DNA from: Acidimicrobiaceae bacterium
GTDB taxonomy: Bacteria; Actinomycetota; Acidimicrobiia; Acidimicrobiales; RAAP-2
Direction of reading: 5' to 3'
Assembly: GCA_003135595.1 (NCBI GenBank)
Contig: PLCI01000134.1
Span: forward strand, 1 to 10,221
Length of the DNA: 10,221 bases
The position numbers and the translations under genes are program-made. The notes beneath the pieces were generated by a model. That model was given only the letters and a program-made list of their open reading frames with translations. It searched no databases and was not told the DNA's origin. Shown here piece after piece: positions 4,864 through 10,221 of the stretch (positions within the stretch are counted from its first letter, which is position 1; each line of letters starts with the position of its first letter).

Positions 4864-6291
4864 GTGGCTTGCAGGAATCGTCGCGGGCGCGCCGCCTCGG
4901 CGATCACGCTGGTCGTCGCCATCGCCGCACTCGGGGTCGTGACGATCCGGACGGGCTCGGTCCCGACCGGGCACCGTGCGTCCACCGCGCGCGTCGAGCT
5001 CGTCGCCCAGTCGATCGCGATCGCCGCGCTCGCGTCGAGCACGCCGCCCACGACCGCCTCGTGCCTCGCTAAGTCCGGGAACAAGGACGCGTGCTACGAC
5101 CCCGCCCAGCTCCGCATCGCCTACAACCTCGCACCGCTCTATGCGGCCGGCGTCCAGGGCCAGCGCCAAACGATCGTCATCGTGGACTGCTACGGCTCGC
5201 CCACGATCGCCGCGGACCTCGCTTCATTCGACTCGGCGTTCGGACTGCCTGCGCCCCCGTCGTTCAAGATCATCCGGCCAGCGGGACCGATCCCGGCATT
5301 CAGCCCGTCGGGCAAGGACCGCCAGGGCTGGGCGCTTGAGACCTCCCTCGACGTCGAGTGGGCGCACGCGCTCGCACCAAAGGCGTCGATCCTTCTCGTC
5401 GAGACTCCCACCGACGAGGTCGAGGGCACCTCTGGGTTCCCTGACATCGTTCGCGCGGAGAAGTTCGTCATCGCGAAGCGGCTGGGCACCGTCATCAGCC
5501 AGAGCTTTGGTGCAACCGAGCAGACCTTCTCCTCGTTCAAGCAGCTCTCACCGCTGCGGAGTGCCTTCCTCGCGGCCGCCAAGGCGAAGATCACCGTGCT
5601 CGGGGCCTCCGGCGACCTCGGAGCGACGGACTTCGAGACCGACGCCAAGACGATCTACCCCTATCGCGTGACGAGCTGGCCGGCGGGCGACCCGCTCGTC
5701 ACCGCCGTCGGAGGCACGAAGCTCAACCTCAACGACCAGGGGACGCCGACCAGCCCCGCCGTCGCGTGGAACGACACCTACTCGCACAACCCGCCCAATC
5801 CCGCAGCCTCCGGCGGCGGGCGGTCCATCTTCTTCACCCGACCTTCGTACCAGAAGTCGGTCAGCTCGGTGACCGGTGCACGCCGTGGCGTGCCGGACAT
5901 CGCCATGAGCGCCGCGTGCTCGGGGCTCGTCGACGTGTACGCCTCCTTCCTGGGTCAGGGCTCGCCGTGGACCCCCATGTGCGGGACGAGCGAGGCGTCG
6001 CCCCTGTTCGCAGCGATCGTCGCGCTGAGCGACCAGGAGGCCGGGCACGGCCTCGGGTCGATCAACCCCGCCCTCTACGCCCTGCCTGGCACCCCGTCCA
6101 ACGGCCTCGTCGCGGTGACCTCCGGCAACAACACCGTCGGGTTCAAGAACGGCACCTCGAATGTCGTGACGGTCACCGGGTTCCAGGCGAGCGCCTCGTA
6201 CAACCTCGTGACGGGGCTCGGCACGATCGACGCGGCGAAGTTCGTGCCCGCGCTCGTGCGCGAGTGGAAGCTGCTCAACCCGAAGGGCTGA
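4864..6291 (+). CDS. Secreted S53-family (sedolisin-like) serine peptidase without propeptide
   Basis: This 475-residue protein is a serine-carboxyl peptidase. Its N-terminus has basic residues (RNRRGR) and a hydrophobic stretch at about 13-28 (ITLVVAIAALGVV), so it is exported or membrane-anchored. The mature part begins near CYDPAQLRIAYNL (77-89). ALETSLDVEWAHALAPKA supplies the catalytic Glu-Asp pair E159 and D163 with the family's ExxxD spacing. GASGDLGA gives the oxyanion-hole Asp D251, and CGTSEASP gives the nucleophile S376. A C-terminal YNLVTGLGTID resembles the calcium-site region, but Asn stands where many members have Asp. Only about 50 residues lie between the signal segment and the catalytic domain, so the 150-190-residue activation propeptide of classical sedolisins is absent. 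Related propeptide-free actinobacterial S53 proteins are known to me. Its substrate is unknown, and it has no metabolic tie to its neighbours. Confidence 0.88.
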   Translation: MACRNRRGRAASAITLVVAIAALGVVTIRTGSVPTGHRASTARVELVAQSIAIAALASSTPPTTASCLAKSGNKDACYDPAQLRIAYNLAPLYAAGVQGQRQTIVIVDCYGSPTIAADLASFDSAFGLPAPPSFKIIRPAGPIPAFSPSGKDRQGWALETSLDVEWAHALAPKASILLVETPTDEVEGTSGFPDIVRAEKFVIAKRLGTVISQSFGATEQTFSSFKQLSPLRSAFLAAAKAKITVLGASGDLGATDFETDAKTIYPYRVTSWPAGDPLVTAVGGTKLNLNDQGTPTSPAVAWNDTYSHNPPNPAASGGGRSIFFTRPSYQKSVSSVTGARRGVPDIAMSAACSGLVDVYASFLGQGSPWTPMCGTSEASPLFAAIVALSDQEAGHGLGSINPALYALPGTPSNGLVAVTSGNNTVGFKNGTSNVVTVTGFQASASYNLVTGLGTIDAAKFVPALVREWKLLNPKG

Positions 6292-6304
6292 CCCTCAGCT
6301 CTTC
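6282..6304. terminator. Hairpin over both stop codons of the convergent S53 peptidase and metF genes
   Basis: GAAGGGCTGA (6282-6291) pairs with TCAGCTCTTC (6295-6304) over 10 bp with one G-T wobble and a CCC loop. The TGA ending the peptidase gene and the reverse-strand TGA ending metF face each other as the innermost stem bases. The wobble pairs only on the + transcript; on the - transcript it is an A-C mismatch, so the stem should be firmer for the peptidase mRNA. No T-run follows. Confidence 0.55.
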
Positions 6305-7140
6305 AGTCGCGCCACGATCTCGCGCGTCGCCGTCGAGCGGTTGAGCGTGTAGAAGTGCAGGCCCGGCGCCCCCGCCTCGAGCAGCGCGGCGCACAGCTCG
6401 GTCGCAGCGGAAATACCCGCCTCGCGCACCGCGGCCGGACCCTTGCCCGCAGCCGCCTCGAGGCGCGCCTGCAGCCAGTCGGGCACGTGTCCTCCCATGC
6501 CCCGCATGGTGGCAACCGATGCCACCGTCGTGACCGGCATGATCCCGGGAAGCACGGGCTTGTCACTGCCCAAGTCGGCAAGCTCGTCGACGAGCCGGCG
6601 CCACTCGTCGGACTCGAAGAACAGCTGGGTCACCGCGAAGTCCGCGAGCGCGAGCTTGGCAGCCAGCCGCCGGCGATCCGTCGTGAGATCGGGCGAGTCA
6701 GGATGCCCCGAGGGCTGGGCAGCCACCCCGATGCAGAACTCCCCCACGGTGCGTGCGAGCGCCACCAGCTCGTCGGCGTGGCGCAGCTCGCCGACGGCGC
6801 CGCTCGCGGGGTCGGCGTCGCCGCCGAGCAGCATCAGGTTCTCGACGCCCGCGTCGCGGTAGTCCCCAAGGATCGACCTGAGCTCGTCGCGCGTGTGGTG
6901 CACGCAGGTGAGATGCGCCATGGGCTCCATGAGGCCCTCGTCGTGCAGGCGACGGACGAGGCGGAAGGTGCGCTCCCGTGATGAAGCGCCGCCTCGATAC
7001 GTGACCGACACGAAGTTCGGCGCGAGCCCCGCGAGCTCGTCGAGCGCCGTCGCGAGCCGCTGCTCCTCGGTGTCGTTCTTCGGGGGGAAGAACTCGAACG
7101 AGGTGGTCCTCCCCGCCGAGAGCAGGTCGTCGACGCGCAC
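6295..7140 (-). CDS. metF: Methylenetetrahydrofolate reductase
   Basis: This 281-residue FAD enzyme reduces 5,10-methylene-THF to 5-methyl-THF, the methyl donor for methionine synthesis. It is the single-domain bacterial type, without the C-terminal regulatory domain of eukaryotes. TSFEFFPPK (13-21) carries the catalytic Glu E16. FVSVTYRGG (43-51) begins the second conserved block, HLTCVHHT (76-83) lines the flavin/folate site, and LLGGD carries D108, equivalent to E. coli D120. FAVTQLFFE and PGIMPV follow as usual for the barrel. The start is GTG 7140, immediately after the folD TAG with no base between, so translation is probably coupled; no separate strong ribosome binding site is seen. 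It is the last gene of the sucD-purN-purH-folD-metF series and is convergent with the S53 gene. Confidence 0.95.
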   Translation of the reverse strand: MRVDDLLSAGRTTSFEFFPPKNDTEEQRLATALDELAGLAPNFVSVTYRGGASSRERTFRLVRRLHDEGLMEPMAHLTCVHHTRDELRSILGDYRDAGVENLMLLGGDADPASGAVGELRHADELVALARTVGEFCIGVAAQPSGHPDSPDLTTDRRRLAAKLALADFAVTQLFFESDEWRRLVDELADLGSDKPVLPGIMPVTTVASVATMRGMGGHVPDWLQARLEAAAGKGPAAVREAGISAATELCAALLEAGAPGLHFYTLNRSTATREIVARLKS

Positions 7141-7998
7141 CTACCCGGCCCGCCGCTCGGCCGCCGTGACCGCGTTCGACAGCAGCATGGCCCGCGTCAT
7201 CGGGCCGACGCCCCCGATTCGAGGCGTCACCCAGCCCGCGACGCCGGCGACGTCGTCGGCGACGTCGCTCAGCAGTCGGCGCCCTGCCCACGTGGTGCCG
7301 GCGCCGACCACGGCAGCCCCCGGCTTGATCATCTCGGACGTGACGAGGCCCGCCCGTCCTGCCGCCGCGACGACGACGTCGCCGGTGGCGACGATGCTCG
7401 CGAGATCCTGGACGCCTGTGTGCACGACGGTGACCGCGGCGTTGCACCCCGGGCGCTTTGTCGCGAGGAGCAGGGCGAGCGGTCGTCCGATCGTGAGCCC
7501 CCGTCCGATCACGACGACGTGACGCCCCTCGACGGGGACCGAGTACGCGGCGAGCAGCGCGACGATGCCGGCGGGCGTGCACGGCAGGACGCGCGGCACG
7601 CCCTGGACGAGTCGCCCAAGGTTCACGGGGTGCAGCCCATCGACGTCCTTGTCAGGATCGACGGCGAACAGCGCCGCCTCTTCGTCGAGGCCACCGGGCA
7701 GCGGCACCTGGACCAAGAAGGCGTCGACGGACGGGTCCTCGTTGAACGAGCGAACCGCTTCGTGCACGTCGCGCTGGGTGGCCTCGCTGCCGAGGTGCAC
7801 GTGGTGCGAGGCGATCCCGACCTCGGCGCAGTCCTCGTGCTTGAGCGCCACGTAGCGAGCGGACGGCACGTCGTCGCCGACGAGGATCGTCCCGAGCCCG
7901 ACGGTGCGGCCCGCGGCGCCCAGCGCCTTCACCCGGACCGCGATCTCGGACTTCATCTGCTGGGCGAGGCGCTCGCCGTCGAGGAGGGTGGCAGTCAT
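7141..7998 (-). CDS. folD: Bifunctional methylenetetrahydrofolate dehydrogenase/methenyltetrahydrofolate cyclohydrolase
   Basis: This 285-residue enzyme interconverts 5,10-methylene-THF and 10-formyl-THF. RYVALKHEDCAEVGI carries the catalytic Y49 and K53, VQVPLPGG has Q97, and KDVDGLHPVNLG has D120. PCTPAGIVALL and the cofactor loop VVVIGRGLTIGRPLALLL follow. The GRG form of that loop, in place of GRS, is familiar from actinobacteria. The C-terminal signature reads TPRIGGVGPMT where most FolD proteins have a Pro two residues after the TP-x position (PGGVGPMT). ATG 7998 is preceded by AGGAG at 3 bases, and that ribosome binding site overlaps the purH stop codon. It lies in the middle of the series that uses its product: PurN and PurH need 10-formyl-THF, and MetF takes methylene-THF. 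Confidence 0.95.
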   Translation of the reverse strand: MTATLLDGERLAQQMKSEIAVRVKALGAAGRTVGLGTILVGDDVPSARYVALKHEDCAEVGIASHHVHLGSEATQRDVHEAVRSFNEDPSVDAFLVQVPLPGGLDEEAALFAVDPDKDVDGLHPVNLGRLVQGVPRVLPCTPAGIVALLAAYSVPVEGRHVVVIGRGLTIGRPLALLLATKRPGCNAAVTVVHTGVQDLASIVATGDVVVAAAGRAGLVTSEMIKPGAAVVGAGTTWAGRRLLSDVADDVAGVAGWVTPRIGGVGPMTRAMLLSNAVTAAERRAG

Positions 7999-8004
7999 GG
8001 TCTC

Positions 8005-9522
8005 CTAGTGGCGGAAGTGGCGCTCGGAGGTGAACACCATGGCGATCCCGGCTCGATCGGCAGCTGCGATCACGTCGGCGTCCTTGATCGAGCCGCCCGG
8101 CTGGACGACCGCCGTCACGCCAGCGGCGGCGAGGGCCTCCAGGCCGTCGGGGAACGGGAAGAACGCGTCGGACGCCGCAGCCGCGCCCTTCGCTCGCTCG
8201 CCCGCCTTTGCCGCGGCAAGCTGGGCGGGGACGACGCGCGACTGCTGACCCGCCCCGATGCCGACGGCGACCCCGTCGCGGGCGATCACGATGGCATTCG
8301 AGGAGGTGCGTGCGCAGACCCGCCAGGCGACGACCAGGTCGGCGAGCTCCGCGGCGGTGGGCGCGCGCGAGGTCACGACCTCCCAGGAGGTCGGGTCAGA
8401 CTCGAATCGATCGGCGTCCTGGACGAGGGCCGAGTCGCCGATCGTGCGGATCGACCACGTCGGCTCGCCGGGAGCGGGCGCGCTCAGCAGGCGCGTCGCC
8501 TTCCGGCGTGCGACGAGCAGCGCCCGCGCGTCGTCGGTGATCGAAGCTGCGATGACGACGTCGGCCTGGGGGCCGCCGGCGATCGCCGTCGCCACCACGC
8601 CGTCGATCTCGCCCGTGACAGCGACAACTCCCCCGAAGGCGCTGAGCTCGTCGGCGCCGAGCGCCAGGCGGTAGGCCTCGGCGACGTCGTCGGCGACCGC
8701 GGCGCCACACGCGTTGGCGTGCTTGACGATCACCGCCGCGACGCGGCCGGTGTCGCCTCCCAGCTCGTGGGCGAGACGCCATGCTGCGTCGGCGTCGAAG
8801 AGGTTGAGGTAGCTGAGCGCGCTGCCCGCGTGCTGGACGACGTGGTCCCAGAACGTCGCGTGCCCCTGGATCCGGTACCGCGCACCCCGCTGGTGGGGGT
8901 TCTCCCCGTATCGCAGTGGCTGTGCCAGCTCCAAGGTGAGGTGCACCGACTCGGGCAGCCCGTCCGGGCGCGCGACGTCGGTGTCGAACCACTCGACGAT
9001 CGCCGCGTCGTAGGCAGCCGTGTGCGCGAAGGCGGTCCTCGCGAGCCGCACGCGAGTCGGCGAACACAACTGGCCCGCCTCGCGCAGCTCGGCGAGGACC
9101 GAGTCGTAGTCGGCGGGATCGACGACCACCCCCACGTGCGCGTGGTTCTTCGCGGCCGCGCGCACCATGGTCGGGCCGCCGACGTCGATCAGCGCGATCG
9201 AGGGGTCCGACGAGAACGGATACAGGTTGCACACGACGAGGTCGATCGGGGCGATGTCGTGCTTCGTGAGGTCCGATCGGTGCGAGTCGTCGTCGAGGTC
9301 CGCGAGGATCCCCGCGTGCAGCGCGGGGTGCAGCGTCTTCACCCGGCCGCCGAGCATCTCGGGCCACCCGGTGAGGTCCTCCACCGCGCGGTGCGCGATG
9401 CCCGCCTCGTCGAGCGCGGCGGCGGTGCCTCCTGATGCGACGAGCTCGACGCCGAGATCCGCCAGGCCCCCGGCGAACGCCACGAGCCCGCGCTTGTCCC
9501 AGACGCTCAGCAGCGCTCTCAT
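8005..9522 (-). CDS. purH: Bifunctional AICAR formyltransferase/IMP cyclohydrolase
   Basis: This 505-residue enzyme performs the last two steps of IMP synthesis: formylation of AICAR with 10-formyl-THF, then ring closure. The N-terminal cyclohydrolase domain shows SVWDKRGL (6-13), LVASGGTAAAL, GRVKTLHPALHAGIL, DLVVCNLYPF and IDVGGPTMVRAAAKN. The formyltransferase domain shows LRYGENPHQ, VKHANACG with K267 and H268, SAFGGVVA, SNAIVIARDGVAVGIGAGQ and the C-terminal FPFPDGLEALAAAGV and QPGGSIKDADVI. H268 and K267 match the catalytic pair of known AICAR transformylases, but the usual Pro before the Cys (KHxNPCG) is Ala here, and the DPxSAFGG motif reads DELSAFGG. ATG 9522 overlaps the purN stop as ATGA, behind GAGAGG, which implies coupled translation. 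Otherwise length and domain order are normal. Confidence 0.96.
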   Translation of the reverse strand: MRALLSVWDKRGLVAFAGGLADLGVELVASGGTAAALDEAGIAHRAVEDLTGWPEMLGGRVKTLHPALHAGILADLDDDSHRSDLTKHDIAPIDLVVCNLYPFSSDPSIALIDVGGPTMVRAAAKNHAHVGVVVDPADYDSVLAELREAGQLCSPTRVRLARTAFAHTAAYDAAIVEWFDTDVARPDGLPESVHLTLELAQPLRYGENPHQRGARYRIQGHATFWDHVVQHAGSALSYLNLFDADAAWRLAHELGGDTGRVAAVIVKHANACGAAVADDVAEAYRLALGADELSAFGGVVAVTGEIDGVVATAIAGGPQADVVIAASITDDARALLVARRKATRLLSAPAPGEPTWSIRTIGDSALVQDADRFESDPTSWEVVTSRAPTAAELADLVVAWRVCARTSSNAIVIARDGVAVGIGAGQQSRVVPAQLAAAKAGERAKGAAAASDAFFPFPDGLEALAAAGVTAVVQPGGSIKDADVIAAADRAGIAMVFTSERHFRH

Positions 9523-10136
9523 TGTGACGCCTCTCGTGCGATCGTCGCGATCGACGCCGGCTCCTCGCCACGCGAGAGCGCCTCGAGCACCGCTTGGATC
9601 GTTGCTGGGTACAGCTCGCGCTCGGCAGCCTTGATGCGCTCGTGCAGGCTCGACTCATCGTCGCCGGGCGCTATCTCGACGGTCACCTGGCGAAGGATCG
9701 GACCATCGTCGAGCTGCTCGGTCGCAACGTGCACGGTGCAGCCCGTCGTCGTCGCGCCTGCGGTGAGTGTGTCGCGAACCGGGTGCCATCCGCGGAACGC
9801 CGGCAGCAGCGACGGATGGGTGTTGAGCACCCGACCCTCGTACGCCCCGAAGAACGAGGCCGAGAGGATCGTGCCGAAGCCCGCCATGCACACGAGCTCG
9901 ATGCCCCTGATCCCGAGGTCGAAGACGAGCTCGTCGGTGAAGTCCTGCCGATCGAAGTCGGGACCGAAGCCGCCGAACTCCTGGCGGTCGATCGTGACCG
10001 TGTCGACCCCCCGGCCCGTCGCGATCGAGACCGCCTTGCAGGGTCGGTCCGCCACGACGACGTCGACGGCGATCGACGCGTCGAGGATCGCCTCAAGGAC
10101 GGTTCCTGCGCCGGAGACAAGCACGGCAATCCCCAC
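9519..10136 (-). CDS. purN: Phosphoribosylglycinamide formyltransferase (GAR transformylase 1)
   Basis: This 205-residue enzyme transfers a formyl group from 10-formyl-THF to GAR, the third step of purine synthesis. VLVSGAGTVLEAILDA (5-20) is the phosphate-binding loop; the Asn of the usual SGxGxNL is Val here. MAGFGTIL (84-91) replaces the commoner GFMRIL folate-site segment. LNTHPSLLPAFRG carries the catalytic N105 and H107, TGCTVH has H136, and LDDGPI has D143, so the known catalytic residues are all present. LHERIKAAERELYP closes the domain. The start is GTG 10136, 7 bases after the upstream sucD stop, with only a weak ribosome binding site. The last four bases overlap purH. sucCD followed by purN-purH is a familiar actinobacterial order. 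Confidence 0.94.
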   Translation of the reverse strand: MGIAVLVSGAGTVLEAILDASIAVDVVVADRPCKAVSIATGRGVDTVTIDRQEFGGFGPDFDRQDFTDELVFDLGIRGIELVCMAGFGTILSASFFGAYEGRVLNTHPSLLPAFRGWHPVRDTLTAGATTTGCTVHVATEQLDDGPILRQVTVEIAPGDDESSLHERIKAAERELYPATIQAVLEALSRGEEPASIATIAREASQ

Positions 10137-10143
10137 GTCACGC

Positions 10144-10221
10144 CTACAGGGCTCGGACGATGTCGACCATGCGCTCGCCGGCCTCCGTGGGGTTCCGCGC
10201 GACGGTCACGCCGGCATCGGC
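10144..10221 (-). CDS. sucD: Succinyl-CoA synthetase alpha subunit, 3' end only
   Basis: These are the last 25 codons plus TAG of a gene entering from the right edge. The peptide reads ADAGVTVARNPTEAGERM and then VDIVRAL. That fits the SucD C-terminus, where 'aGv.va..P.e....m..il..l' follows the last nucleotide-fold strand. SucD forms the CoA-binding half of the enzyme that converts succinyl-CoA to succinate with nucleotide triphosphate formation in the TCA cycle. The call rests on a short fragment plus the known sucC-sucD-purN-purH order in actinobacteria. It is the most upstream gene seen of the reverse-strand series, so the promoter of that series probably lies outside this window. Confidence 0.7.
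   Translation of the reverse strand, partial: ADAGVTVARNPTEAGERMVDIVRAL

Noticed and set aside
7420..9435. Very long open frame on the + strand (671 codons) opposite purH and folD
   Set aside because: It is the antisense shadow of two well-supported genes; the Arg/Gly/Asp-rich low-complexity product is typical of the complementary frame in high-GC DNA.
1..10221. Mobile elements, prophage, toxin-antitoxin, defence or CRISPR loci
   Set aside because: No transposase or integrase motifs, no direct-repeat arrays, and no known defence domains were seen; the small ORF has no partner typical of a toxin-antitoxin pair.

Overview
The window is very GC-rich and densely packed. It uses GTG as well as ATG starts, and all its genes have G/C-rich third codon positions. 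Together with the gene order (TCA-cycle genes next to purN-purH-folD) this points to an actinobacterial chromosome. The protein wording, for example PurN with a GFGTIL segment, makes me lean to an Acidimicrobiia-like lineage, but that is inference without a database search. I see no mobile element, CRISPR array, tRNA or rRNA. The window looks like core metabolism with a few accessory genes between.

Left part (1-2527). The 3' end of a succinate dehydrogenase iron-sulfur subunit gene (sdhB) is joined by a one-base overlap to a small SCP2-like gene, both on +. They converge on a DJ-1/PfpI-family gene on -. A 314-base gap with a perfect 8-bp inverted repeat separates this from a 68-residue unknown acidic protein and a nucleoside phosphorylase, both on +. 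A strong GC hairpin sits between those last two genes.

Middle (2537-6291). icd (NADP-dependent isocitrate dehydrogenase) and mdh (malate dehydrogenase) form a two-gene operon on -. Divergent from icd, sharing a roughly 105-base promoter region, is an exported S53 (sedolisin-like) serine peptidase without the usual propeptide.

Right part (6295-10221, all -). sucD (3' end only), purN, purH, folD and metF run in one tight series with gaps of 7, -4, 6 and 0 bases. FolD interconverts 5,10-methylene-THF and 10-formyl-THF. PurN and PurH consume 10-formyl-THF in purine synthesis, and MetF draws methylene-THF towards methionine. Transcription apparently enters from the TCA gene sucD.

The main pattern not explained by gene content is in the non-coding DNA. 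All three convergent gene junctions carry a compact inverted repeat that overlaps one or both stop codons. I do not see convincing evidence for a wholly new biological system here.
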